From the NCBI GenBank assembly GCA_011176685.1, contig DUED01000015.1, forward strand, positions 1 to 51,852: a DNA stretch of 51,852 nt, written 5' to 3'. This DNA comes from Anaerolineae bacterium (GTDB taxonomy: Bacteria > Chloroflexota > Anaerolineae > Anaerolineales > Anaerolineaceae). Within the stretch, counting starts at the first letter, position 1; every line of letters starts with the position of its first letter. Below are positions 9,198 through 18,107 of the stretch, piece by piece. The notes under the pieces were generated by a model. It saw only the letters and a list, made by a program, of their open reading frames with translations. It had not been told where the DNA came from and did no database searches. Position numbers and translations under genes: made by a program.

Positions 9198-11095
9198 TCC
9201 TTTATCCTTTGAAATCTTTCCCACCACAAAGCCAGCGTGAGCAGACACCAGATCTGATGACTGTTTTCCGCTTTTCTTGCGAAATGATCAGAAAGAACTT
9301 TCTCAACTTCAGTCGTATCCAGGATTCCCATTTCGTTAATACGTTTTGTGGATAAGTGATCCATCACAAATGGCTTCAAACCACCTTTTATCCAGCGGGC
9401 ATTAGGCACATTGAAGCCCGCTTTCTTCCTCCATATTATCTGGGCGGGAAGTCGTCTTTGCATGGATTTTTTGAGTAAATACTTTTTATGTCGCAGATTT
9501 TTCAATTTCAAAGAGGGGGGGACAGTGGCAGCAAACGCAACTAATTCATGATCTAGGAATGGAACGCGGACTTCGAGACCGTGCGCCATGGTCATGCGAT
9601 CGACTTTTACCAGCATATCATTAGGCAAGTAAGAGCGAGTATCTACATATAACATGCGGTTTAGGGGGTGCTTCGCATTAGCATTTTTAAAATAAGTCCT
9701 ATATAAATCTAAATTACTGGCGTGGGATTCTGGGATATGGTTGACTGGTGATAAAAGCTTTTTCCTTTGCTGATCATCGAAGATCACCCGCCAGGTTCCG
9801 TGGGCTTCCTCTCCTAGAATTTCAGCTCCACTCACGAAACGACGTAGTTTCGTATTCAGACTTACATTAGAGTCAGAAATCGGGAGTGCATGGATTAGTG
9901 GGGCAATGATATTTGCACGTAAGCCATGAGGTAAGAGTTGGTAGAACTTGCGCAGGTAATATGCCTGATAGGTTTCATAGCCAGCAAATATCTCATCCGC
10001 GCCATCCCCACTGAGTGCCATGGTGACATGCTGGCGGGTCATCTGTGCCAGATAATAAACAGCAACCATGGAAGAATCGGAAGTGGGTTCTTCAGAATGC
10101 CACACAATCTTTGGTAGTACCTCGGCGGCTTGTGCTTTAACTATTTGCTCATAGTGCTGTGAGTTAATGCGCTTTGATACAGTCTGGGCATATTGCAATT
10201 CATCAAAGGTTTCTTCGCCAAAACCAATTGAAAATGTCTTCAATGGTTCATTGAGGTTTTTTGCCATCCAATAAGCGATGCTGCTGGAGTCAATTCCACC
10301 ACTGAGGAAAGCACCAAAAGGAACATCACTCATCAATCGCTTGCGAACGGAATTTTCTAAAAAAGTATCCAGCTTTTCAAGGTAATATGATTGCCTTTGC
10401 TTTTTTTTCCCCTCTTGGTAGTGAATATCCCAATATTCTTTAATTTGGTGGCTACCATTATCGTTCACAACCATGTACGAGCCCGGCATTAGCTGTCGAA
10501 TATGCTTGAAGAGGGTATAAGGCGCCGGAGTGTAATTGAGAGCTAAAAAATATGCGAGAGCTTCATAATCGATCTGGCGGTCAACCCGTGAATCTTCAAG
10601 TATCGCTTTGATTTCCGAACCAAACAGGATACGGTTGGGTTGCAGGTAATAGAAAAGTGGTTTAATCCCCAGCCTATCCCGGACGAGCCAGAGCTTTTTC
10701 CGGTATCCATCCCACAAACCAAAAGAGAACATACCATTCATACGCTCCAGGCAGTCAAAACCCCATTCCTCATAAGCATGAATGACCACTTCTGTGTCAC
10801 TCATAGAGTGAAACATGTGTCCTTTCTTTTCTAATTCATGACGGATTTCTTTGAAATTATAAATTTCCCCATTATAAGTAATCCAAATTGATTCATCATC
10901 ATTCGACATTGGTTGGGCACCGGCTTCAGATAAATCAATAATGGCAAGGCGTCGGTGTCCCAAACCTATCGGTCCTGATAGGTGGAATCCTTCGCCATCT
11001 GGTCCACGGTGCGCCAGTGCGCGAGTCATGGAAGTTAAAAGATTTTTTGAAGGCGATTGATTATCAAAACAAAAGATGCCTGCAATCCCGCACAT
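9194..11095 (-). CDS. asnB: Asparagine synthase (glutamine-hydrolysing), AsnB type
   Basis: The 633-residue protein has the usual AsnB length and order. The N-terminal Ntn glutaminase domain begins MCGIAGIF, with Cys2 as nucleophile after Met removal and RGPDGEG near residue 31. The synthetase domain carries the PP-loop SGGIDSSS (about 266-273) and GDGADEIFAGY downstream. The family amidates Asp to Asn with ATP and glutamine. Members inside polysaccharide clusters are often thought to amidate uronic acids or other sugar carboxylates. Here it lies between a GT2 gene (3 bases upstream) and methyltransferases (4-base overlap), which favours a role in glycan decoration, although free asparagine synthesis remains possible. 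It is about 45-50% GC, unlike the AT-rich genes that follow. Confidence 0.9.
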   Translation of the reverse strand: MCGIAGIFCFDNQSPSKNLLTSMTRALAHRGPDGEGFHLSGPIGLGHRRLAIIDLSEAGAQPMSNDDESIWITYNGEIYNFKEIRHELEKKGHMFHSMSDTEVVIHAYEEWGFDCLERMNGMFSFGLWDGYRKKLWLVRDRLGIKPLFYYLQPNRILFGSEIKAILEDSRVDRQIDYEALAYFLALNYTPAPYTLFKHIRQLMPGSYMVVNDNGSHQIKEYWDIHYQEGKKKQRQSYYLEKLDTFLENSVRKRLMSDVPFGAFLSGGIDSSSIAYWMAKNLNEPLKTFSIGFGEETFDELQYAQTVSKRINSQHYEQIVKAQAAEVLPKIVWHSEEPTSDSSMVAVYYLAQMTRQHVTMALSGDGADEIFAGYETYQAYYLRKFYQLLPHGLRANIIAPLIHALPISDSNVSLNTKLRRFVSGAEILGEEAHGTWRVIFDDQQRKKLLSPVNHIPESHASNLDLYRTYFKNANAKHPLNRMLYVDTRSYLPNDMLVKVDRMTMAHGLEVRVPFLDHELVAFAATVPPSLKLKNLRHKKYLLKKSMQRRLPAQIIWRKKAGFNVPNARWIKGGLKPFVMDHLSTKRINEMGILDTTEVEKVLSDHFARKAENSHQIWCLLTLALWWERFQRIKE

Positions 11096-11098
11096 ATA

Positions 11099-11962
11099 TT
11101 AAAGGTTTTCCAACCGCATTTGAGATATTTGATCGCTTATTAGACCTATTGAAAAAAGTAGAACTGCAGTAACGATTGCCAGCATTGAGCCGGTGCTGAC
11201 GCCGTGTCCTGCTAGTGCATAAGGAATCCCCCATGCCAAACCAATTAATCCAGTGATAAGGCTGAAGGGAACAAAGATACGCAAGGGCTCAATCAATGTG
11301 GCAATGCGAATAATTAACAGTAAGGTATCAAAACCAGTTGCTAGGGATACCGTGCTTTTACCTACTCGTTTTTTTATCTCAAATGGAACATATTTGATGT
11401 CATAGCCGCGGTTGAAGAGGATCAATGTGATAGTGGTTGAGAATGAGAAACCCTGTGGACATAAGTGCATGAACCTCATTACTATATCTCGTTTGATGAT
11501 CCGCAGACCTGAATTCAAGTCCGGGATATGTTGCCTAGTGAGGTAATTAGCCATCAATTTGAGCAGCCACTTGCCGGGCATGCGCCAAAGTGGGCTATGC
11601 ATTAACTGAATACGTTGGGCAATCACCATATCATAACTCCTGGCATATTCAAGAAGTTTGTGGGCATCTTGACCGCGGTGCTGTCCGTCTGCGTCCATGA
11701 AGAGTACATACTCACCATGGGCTGCCTGAACCCCAGATTTTAGAGAAGCGCCATAGCCTTTATTGCGCAGATGTTTTATTACTTTAACACCATGTTGTGT
11801 AGCAGCTTTTGCAGTATCATCTTCTGAACCATCATCGATCACAAATATTTCATAATTCTCTTTTGAAAACACTCGTTTTACATCTTCGATAACCTGCCCA
11901 ATGATATGGGTTTCGTTAAAGGCGGGGATGATAATTGAATATTTTGGTGCGCTTTTACTCAT
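11099..11962 (-). CDS. GT2 glycosyltransferase, polyprenyl-phosphate sugar synthase type
   Basis: This is a DPM1-like family-2 glycosyltransferase of 287 residues. The core is SIIIPAFNETHIIGQVI, then FVIDDGSEDDT (about 39-49) and YVLFMDADGQH (about 88-98) with an intact DAD metal-binding motif. Two C-terminal hydrophobic helices (about 225-250 and 257-280) anchor it. It should transfer a sugar from a nucleotide donor to a polyprenyl phosphate on the cytoplasmic face. It lies 6 bases after the 570-aa GT-C-like gene and 3 bases before asnB, so the three genes form a tight operon. It is distinct from the other GT2 enzyme of the locus (3691-4656), implying two different lipid-linked donors. Confidence 0.88.
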   Translation of the reverse strand: MSKSAPKYSIIIPAFNETHIIGQVIEDVKRVFSKENYEIFVIDDGSEDDTAKAATQHGVKVIKHLRNKGYGASLKSGVQAAHGEYVLFMDADGQHRGQDAHKLLEYARSYDMVIAQRIQLMHSPLWRMPGKWLLKLMANYLTRQHIPDLNSGLRIIKRDIVMRFMHLCPQGFSFSTTITLILFNRGYDIKYVPFEIKKRVGKSTVSLATGFDTLLLIIRIATLIEPLRIFVPFSLITGLIGLAWGIPYALAGHGVSTGSMLAIVTAVLLFSIGLISDQISQMRLENL

Positions 11963-11968
11963 CGTGTT

Positions 11969-13681
11969 CTATCTCTTTTCTATTTGATACAACGAGTTAA
12001 AATCGTTGGTATATATCAAGCTTAGACTGGCAGGATAATAGTTATCTTCGCAATAGGATTCTTGGAGGACGAGATAGTCCGCCCCATATTTTATCCCGAG
12101 TTTCAGGTAATTATCCAAATATGCTCGACGATCATTTTGTATTTGCTCTAGAGCATTCATTTCATTGAACTGCTCGTACCATTCCAAGAGTTGTACATGA
12201 TTGGCATACAGGAATGCCCCCCCATCCTTAAAAGAATAAACCAGTGGCCGTAAGGAGTGATAGCGGATAGCCAGGTCGTCAAAATGTTTACTCATGATGC
12301 GGGAACCTGGAGAGGTTTTTTCTTTGACAGCATCCAGGAAGTCTATCCGCTGTTGGTCCTCTATGGATAAGGGACATGTAATACTTCCTTGTCTTACACA
12401 TGAGATAATGCGGTTAATATGGGGATGATTAAAAAAGCCATTTTGTCCTATCCATAGTAAGACAAAACCGATTGCTGATAATACTGAAATTATGGGGATT
12501 ATTTTATTATTGAATTTATGGTTAATTTCTCGCGCGATATCCCTGACCAATAAGAATGAAGTAATCAGTATAAGTGGTATTGTATACCGTAATCCGCGGA
12601 TGAGATCAACTTCAAATGGCACTCTATTCATGGAAGCGGTCACTTTATGGTCGACAATTGGGATTAGAACACTGGTGAATATGATCCCTGCCCACCAGGC
12701 GGCTAAAGTAAATCCGTACCATTGCCCCTTTTTCCTAAGCTTTGTTATTCCGTATAGAATGCCTGCGGAGAATGTCCAAGCCCATAAGGAAAAATTGATC
12801 CAATCAGAGAGCACGGCGATTCGTAAAAAGTCAATAAAACCGCGGCGCAAATCCAAAAAGCCGGGGATAAAACGACGTTTCATGATTGTGATAAGCATGC
12901 CGTAATCTAGAAGTGTACTATCGCCGAATGCAGTTCTGCTTATGTAATTCCAGGCGAATGGAGCAATAACCACCAAAAAAATGAGGGCGGGCAGAATGAA
13001 TAATCTAATTTTTTTATTGGGTTTTATATCAGGTGCTTGAAACCAAAGACCTCCAATAATTGCCAAACCCCATGCTGGCGTGCTCACTGGATGAATGTAT
13101 ACAGACAATCCTATGAGACCCATCAGATATGGCCAATATTTCGGATTGCTTCCCCATTTAATCACTGCTGCGAGGATAAAGGGCAGTAGTGATTGAAATA
13201 AAACACGCGGGTTGATGTCACCATACCCCCCCCAAAATTCCCCCAGGTTCAAACGAACAGGAATAAAAGTGATAATAGCTAACAAAAAAGCCCAAAATTT
13301 ATCTTTGAATAATGATAGACCTAATAAATAGAATCCAAACAGCTGCAGGAGACATGCTGGAAAAATTAATAAAGCAAACGCGGCCCCGTAATCCTCAAGT
13401 ACTTTACCCAAGAATCGAATTAGCGGGATGTGGATTGTGTTGTACCATGCAAAATTCATATTATTGGCAAGCAAAGGATCATTATTAAATAGAGTAGGTT
13501 GATCTAAAGCGGCAGCGAAGGAGGCAATATTTGCTGCATCGCTATAAAGAAAGGGGAAACTCTTACATGAAGTGCCAATCCTGCCATATGAGAATATTAA
13601 GGCAATTAAAATGAATAATAAAGGCAAAATGATATTCACTATTGAATGGGCAGTAAATCTCAGGTGATTGGTATGATGCAT
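11969..13681 (-). CDS. Large GT-C-like membrane protein
   Basis: This is a 570-residue polytopic protein with about 10-12 helices. After the first helix the loop has FLYSDAANIASFAAALDQ (about 45-62), an acidic motif placed as in GT-C glycosyltransferases. IHPVSTPAWG in a middle helix recalls the IHPNLAVYAA segment of the 943-aa protein, so the two may be related. A soluble tail (about 440-570) begins with a DFLDAVKEKTSPGSRI-like segment, as in other large GT-C-like proteins here. The predicted role is sugar transfer from a polyprenyl-phosphate donor; acceptor unknown. The gene contains a run of eight G (coding strand; 13226-13233) and one of seven (12217-12223), both in Gly-Gly codons. Confidence 0.65.
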   Translation of the reverse strand: MHHTNHLRFTAHSIVNIILPLLFILIALIFSYGRIGTSCKSFPFLYSDAANIASFAAALDQPTLFNNDPLLANNMNFAWYNTIHIPLIRFLGKVLEDYGAAFALLIFPACLLQLFGFYLLGLSLFKDKFWAFLLAIITFIPVRLNLGEFWGGYGDINPRVLFQSLLPFILAAVIKWGSNPKYWPYLMGLIGLSVYIHPVSTPAWGLAIIGGLWFQAPDIKPNKKIRLFILPALIFLVVIAPFAWNYISRTAFGDSTLLDYGMLITIMKRRFIPGFLDLRRGFIDFLRIAVLSDWINFSLWAWTFSAGILYGITKLRKKGQWYGFTLAAWWAGIIFTSVLIPIVDHKVTASMNRVPFEVDLIRGLRYTIPLILITSFLLVRDIAREINHKFNNKIIPIISVLSAIGFVLLWIGQNGFFNHPHINRIISCVRQGSITCPLSIEDQQRIDFLDAVKEKTSPGSRIMSKHFDDLAIRYHSLRPLVYSFKDGGAFLYANHVQLLEWYEQFNEMNALEQIQNDRRAYLDNYLKLGIKYGADYLVLQESYCEDNYYPASLSLIYTNDFNSLYQIEKR

Positions 13682-13776
13682 TTAATTAATTCAATTGAGA
13701 GTTCTTTTAGAATTGATTATAAACTACACATGAAGAACTGGCTGTTGATCGAATATGGTTTCTCAATCGAGATTAT

Positions 13777-15792
13777 TTATTGATAACATTCAGCTAAATC
13801 AAGCAAACGCCTGAAAAGATATTGTTCTTCGTCCTTCACCTCAGCCACTACTTCAATACATTCATTTTGGAGTGCGTTCCTTTCCTCATCTGATAAGAAC
13901 CGCCACCATAGCTCGTCTACATATATATATCGGTAACCGGCATCTAGGAAACCATCAATATCCGGGTCTGAATTTAATTTACTCCAGGCAGGTAATGTTT
14001 TTCCTTGATGCAACGCAATGGTATGGTTGCCGCTTAAAGCTGTTGCACGCCAAGTCAGTCTTGTATCCATTACTAGATCCTCAGTCGGAAGCTTTCCCCA
14101 GGTCATCGCGCTGATTGCTGCGTCTAGACCAGTTAGGTTATCGGAAATAATAGGTTGGCTGATGGCGGAAGTTTGAGAGATGCCTAAAGCAACACCACTG
14201 ACAAACATCAGAATTGCGCTTATCCATCCGACAATACCTCTAAATGATTTCTGTTTTTGTTTATTTTCGAGCAGAACAACCAAAAACAAAATATTCCATA
14301 GCATTATCGAATGTCCGATAAAGCGACCAATATCCCTTCGTGTACGATCATAGGTGAAAAATAAAAAAATAAGAGCACTAACACAGGCGCTGATAATTAT
14401 CAGACCGGTTACAAAGTCACCTTTGCGGAAACGTTTCCATGCCCAAGATGTAATCCAAGGTACAAAATAAATTATTGGCCCCAGGTCAAATAAAGCCAAT
14501 ATCATTTGTTGTGGTGAAAAAATGTTTAATTTGCCCAAGTGTGCAGAGAATAAAGCTGGTGGAAATTGAAAGGAGAAAAGCCCCCCCGCTTCAATCCCCC
14601 GCAATTCAGCTTGCAGATATGCCTGGTTGCCTGAAAGGAGATTGCGCATCAATTCAGTAAGCGTTCCGCCTTGGAGGAAAGAAACTGGTACTGAGATAAG
14701 TGCTGCCAGAATAAGGTAGCGCTGACTCGAGAGGTTGAAGGTGCTGCGGTTGATCAGCCAATATGCTAGACTAAACAACCCGGCAATCAATAATAATCCA
14801 TAACTGGATTCCCAGGTCAGTGCCAAATGGGAAAAGAGGATCGCCAAAATTGGCACAGATAACCAGTGCTTGCTGCGTGCAGCGACCAACCAGATTATGA
14901 GCGTCAATACCTGCGCATAAGACCAGGTGCCCGCATTAGCCATGATCAGCGGATGGCGGAATCCATTTAAAAAACCAAATGGGTACCTGTTAGGCGGGTC
15001 TCCTCCAATAACAAGATCCATAAAGAGGGCTTTTGAATAAGGAGCTCCGATATCCTGGCTGACTCCTTGAAATTGTACAAATGGATCTAAACTCTCAAGA
15101 ACCCTGGAAGGTAGAAACATCAGTAGATATCGCGTTCCGGAAAGAAATATGAATAACAATGCAACTACTACCGCCTTCCAATTTTCTTTTAGGTATCTTT
15201 TTGCTACTAATCCAACTAAAATTACAGTTAATGTAAAATAAGTGGCTTTGCCAAAATCAAAGGCGCTCCAAGGGAACATACTCCCTAAGCGCATCAAACT
15301 GGCGCCCAGTAGTTGTGAGCCATAATGATAGGCGTGATAATATGCGGCATTCATATAGAAATGGGGTGGTATATCACCGTTTGCCATAAGCGAAATGACG
15401 GATAAATTCTTGCGGTCATCAAAGATACCCAATCCACGTTGTACCAGCAGAAAATACGCAAAAAGACAAGCTGAAATCGCGAGAACAGGGATGATGGTAA
15501 GATCTTCTTTATTTATTAATGGTCGCTTTGCTCGCCAGGCAACCACAATCCCCAAAAAAAGAATCAGCAAGCCGGGGAGTGTGAAAGTTAAGACAGGGTT
15601 GAGCCAATGCCCCATGATATTGGTCAGCCAAAGATAAAGCGTCAGACCAACTCCAAATCCAATGATTAGCCGCTCATGTTTTTCCAATGAAAAGACATGT
15701 GTAGCTAAAAGCCACCCGCCTATTATCCATGTGAAAGATACAGCCAGCCATGGCAGAAAATCTATGGGGTTTCCGCTACGAAACCAATACAT
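13777..15792 (-). CDS. Large GT-C-like membrane protein, paralogue of the 668-aa protein
   Basis: This 671-residue protein has about 12 helices and a soluble C-terminal domain (about 560-671). The first loop of the core holds IFDDRKNLSVIS and GDIPPHF (about 139-145). YHYGSQLLGASLMRLGSMFPWSAFD follows, then SFLQGGTLTE and AHLGKLNIFSP. All of these blocks recur in the same order in the protein at 21417-23423, so the pair are clear paralogues. The acidic loop followed by a Tyr/His-rich helix loosely recalls DUF2298-type GT-C proteins, which I did not verify. The tail ends GYRYIYVDELWWRFL, then a short Cys-containing segment. The start is ATG with AAAGGT upstream. A G7 run lies at 14581-14587. 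Confidence 0.7.
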   Translation of the reverse strand: MYWFRSGNPIDFLPWLAVSFTWIIGGWLLATHVFSLEKHERLIIGFGVGLTLYLWLTNIMGHWLNPVLTFTLPGLLILFLGIVVAWRAKRPLINKEDLTIIPVLAISACLFAYFLLVQRGLGIFDDRKNLSVISLMANGDIPPHFYMNAAYYHAYHYGSQLLGASLMRLGSMFPWSAFDFGKATYFTLTVILVGLVAKRYLKENWKAVVVALLFIFLSGTRYLLMFLPSRVLESLDPFVQFQGVSQDIGAPYSKALFMDLVIGGDPPNRYPFGFLNGFRHPLIMANAGTWSYAQVLTLIIWLVAARSKHWLSVPILAILFSHLALTWESSYGLLLIAGLFSLAYWLINRSTFNLSSQRYLILAALISVPVSFLQGGTLTELMRNLLSGNQAYLQAELRGIEAGGLFSFQFPPALFSAHLGKLNIFSPQQMILALFDLGPIIYFVPWITSWAWKRFRKGDFVTGLIIISACVSALIFLFFTYDRTRRDIGRFIGHSIMLWNILFLVVLLENKQKQKSFRGIVGWISAILMFVSGVALGISQTSAISQPIISDNLTGLDAAISAMTWGKLPTEDLVMDTRLTWRATALSGNHTIALHQGKTLPAWSKLNSDPDIDGFLDAGYRYIYVDELWWRFLSDEERNALQNECIEVVAEVKDEEQYLFRRLLDLAECYQ

Positions 15793-15907
15793 AACTTACC
15801 TTTATGCAAAAGAAATTTATCTTATTATCAATTATATGCTAATAAGAAATTCAAATGATATACTTTTTAAAAATACTTATAGATAACAATCTTCCTGCGT
15901 AGAATGT
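15793..15907. promoter_or_regulatory. Divergent intergenic region, likely promoters
   Basis: These 115 AT-rich bases separate the minus-strand 671-aa gene from the plus-strand methyltransferase-GT2 fusion gene and must hold starts for one or both. Several TATAAT/TATACT-like hexamers are present, but no well-spaced -35 partner is convincing, so I do not place a promoter precisely. Confidence 0.35.
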
Positions 15908-17344
15908 ATGCATAAAACTAAACCTTACTTAAACTACCAGAAAAAACATGCCGACCATTGGGATAGCATTGCCCAAAAACAAGACCAATGGAAAAGTTGG
16001 GGGGGATATTATCGTAAAAGACTGCAGCAAATACATCAATTCCTAGTTCCTCCAAGTATGAAAGTGCTGGAAGTAGGGTGCGGTAGAGGGGACCTGCTAG
16101 CTTCTTTAAAGCCATCAAAAGGCGTGGGAATTGATCTATCAGGTGAAATGGTTAATCGCGCTCGCAAACGAAATCCTGAGATAACCTTTCAGCAAGCAGA
16201 CCTTCACGAATTGGAGTTAGATAAAAAATTTGATTTCATAATTATGTCTGATCTCATCAATGAGCTTTGGGATGTGGAATGGGCATTTAAAAATATTGCA
16301 AAAATATCCTATCCATCCACGCGGGTGATTCTTAATTATTTCAGCCGTTTTTGGGAATTACCACTCAATCTTGCGAAAACACTCGGTACAGCCACGCCCA
16401 CACTTACACAAAACTGGCTGTCTGTTGAGGATGTGAATAACCTGTTGTATTTGGCAGGTTTTGAGGTGATCCGAAACTGGGGAGAAGTGCTGTGCCCACT
16501 CCCTATTCCATTCCTTGCTCCTTTTTGCAACCGTTACCTTGTCCGCTTATGGCCGTTTCGCTTTTTGGCAATGACTGGCTTCACGCTAGCAAGACCTATT
16601 CCAAGGGGCAATCATAAACAGAAGAAGTATTCTGTATCTGTTATTGTGCCAGCCCGAAACGAGGAGGGAAATATCCCGGCAATTTTCGAACGCATGCCTG
16701 AAATGGGTAAAGGAACAGAGGTGATTTTCATAGAAGGACACTCGCGTGACAATACTTATCAGGTAATCGAAAAGAATATCAAGAAACATCCTCACAAGAA
16801 AAGCGCACTATTCCATCAGAAGGGAATTGGCAAAGGTGATGCAGTCCGGCTGGGATTCTCTAAAGCTACTGGGGATATCCTCATGATTATGGATGCTGAC
16901 TTGACTGTTCCGCCTGAGGACTTGCCACGGTTTTACCATGCGTTAGTTTCCGGTAAAGGAGAATTAATCAACGGTGTCCGTTTGGTTTACCCAATGGAAA
17001 AACGCGCTATGCGTTTCCTGAATCTTATTGGAAATAAAGCCTTTAGTATCATATTTACATATTTGCTGGGGCAGCCGATTAAAGACTCACTTTGCGGCAC
17101 AAAGGTCCTGTGGAAAACCGATTATGAAAGAATTGCTGCCAGCCGTGCTTACTTTGGCGATTTTGACCCTTTTGGCGATTTTGACCTGATCTTTGGGGCA
17201 GCAAAGCTGAACCTGAAAATTGTGGATATGCCCATCCGCTATCATGAACGCGTATATGGAACCACGAACATCCAGCGATGGAAGCATGGCTTGCTGCTCT
17301 TGCGCATGGTACTTTTTGCTGCGCGCAGGTTGAAATTTATCTGA
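15908..17344 (+). CDS. Methyltransferase-GT2 glycosyltransferase fusion
   Basis: This is a two-domain protein of 478 residues. Residues 1-230 are a class I SAM methyltransferase with motif I VLEVGCGRGDLLASL (about 54-68), the acidic VGIDLS, and SDLINELWD after strand 4. Residues about 235-478 are a GT2 domain beginning VSVIVPARNEEGNI. IEGHSRDNT replaces the usual VDDGSxDxT, and an intact MDADLTVPPEDL follows. There is no membrane anchor. The pairing suggests that a glycan intermediate is both glycosylated and methylated, or that the methyltransferase caps the chain. It is the only plus-strand gene in the 504-27991 locus, and its end overlaps the convergent methyltransferase gene by 8 bases. 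A G7 run lies at 15999-16005. Similar fusions are known in sequence databases, but their function is not settled as far as I know. Confidence 0.85.
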   Translation: MHKTKPYLNYQKKHADHWDSIAQKQDQWKSWGGYYRKRLQQIHQFLVPPSMKVLEVGCGRGDLLASLKPSKGVGIDLSGEMVNRARKRNPEITFQQADLHELELDKKFDFIIMSDLINELWDVEWAFKNIAKISYPSTRVILNYFSRFWELPLNLAKTLGTATPTLTQNWLSVEDVNNLLYLAGFEVIRNWGEVLCPLPIPFLAPFCNRYLVRLWPFRFLAMTGFTLARPIPRGNHKQKKYSVSVIVPARNEEGNIPAIFERMPEMGKGTEVIFIEGHSRDNTYQVIEKNIKKHPHKKSALFHQKGIGKGDAVRLGFSKATGDILMIMDADLTVPPEDLPRFYHALVSGKGELINGVRLVYPMEKRAMRFLNLIGNKAFSIIFTYLLGQPIKDSLCGTKVLWKTDYERIAASRAYFGDFDPFGDFDLIFGAAKLNLKIVDMPIRYHERVYGTTNIQRWKHGLLLLRMVLFAARRLKFI

Positions 17345-18107
17345 TTTTTTCCAATACAATCAGTGCAAACATCCCCCATTGATGCATCTTTTTTATAAAA
17401 AAACCTTCCAACCAACGCCAAAAGTCGTAACTCCAGCCAGGCACGAACGAACGCATAGAGACCCCCCCGCTCAAAATATAGCGAAATGGCATCATCGGTT
17501 GGATGAGTAATATCCTTAATTGAGAGAATTCGTGTTCAAATTTCTCCTTGTCTCGTTCGAATACAATCCAGGGCAGTGCCTGGTTAGAACCAGAAAGTGG
17601 TCCTGTTGATGAGAAACCCCAATCCTTTGACTGTGGGTAAAATGGTTCGTGATGAAAACTCTGATAAATACGTTTGGACCATTTAGAGACCCAAGGTTCA
17701 ATCATCACTAACTTGCCGCCGATCACAAGCACCCTGAGAGCTTCATTTAGAAATCCTCTGGAATCAGGAATATGATGGAATACATCCACCATTAATAACC
17801 CAGCTAGGGAAGATGTCTGCAATGGCAGTTCTAAGCCATCAAGGACTATATCAATAAATGGAAGATAAAAGATCTCTGAGGCGTATGCATGTGGAATTAA
17901 TTGCTTAATGAAACCTGCTCCTGACCCTAATTCAAAAATTGAGCCCTGAAGATCAGCGATTTGACCAGCAATAAGTGTATACCATTCCATGTATATCCTC
18001 TTCAAGAATGGTTTACTTTGTATTATTTGGTGGCGTAATTCGGTTGTATTGGGATCATCTAGGTTGAAACCTGAAGTCAGCGGGTGAGCCAGCAATTTTT
18101 TAATCAT
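17337..18107 (-). CDS. SAM-dependent methyltransferase-like protein
   Basis: This 256-residue protein has a methyltransferase fold. Motif I is IFELGSGAGFIKQL (about 57-70) and LLMVDVFHHIPDSRGFLNEALRVL is the strand-4 and helix region. VIGGKLVMIEPWVSKWSKRIYQ follows. The acidic residue after strand 2 is less clear than usual (ASEIFYLPFIDIVLDG), so the SAM site may be altered. The start ATG overlaps the stop of the upstream methyltransferase gene by 4 bases (ATGA), indicating translational coupling. The 3' end overlaps the convergent fusion gene by 8 bases. A G7 run (coding strand; 17462-17468) lies in the Gly-Gly codons of SGGVSM. Confidence 0.75.
   Translation of the reverse strand: MIKKLLAHPLTSGFNLDDPNTTELRHQIIQSKPFLKRIYMEWYTLIAGQIADLQGSIFELGSGAGFIKQLIPHAYASEIFYLPFIDIVLDGLELPLQTSSLAGLLMVDVFHHIPDSRGFLNEALRVLVIGGKLVMIEPWVSKWSKRIYQSFHHEPFYPQSKDWGFSSTGPLSGSNQALPWIVFERDKEKFEHEFSQLRILLIQPMMPFRYILSGGVSMRSFVPGWSYDFWRWLEGFFIKKMHQWGMFALIVLEKIR

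Noticed and set aside
9198-9248. An N-terminal extension of 17 residues on the methyltransferase at 8379
   Set aside because: It would overlap asnB by 55 bases. The ATG at 9197 has a proper ribosome-binding site and the usual ATGA coupling.
12492-12905. A 137-codon plus-strand open frame inside the 570-aa GT-C-like gene
   Set aside because: It is antisense to a membrane protein gene, with a composition typical of a shadow frame and no start signal.
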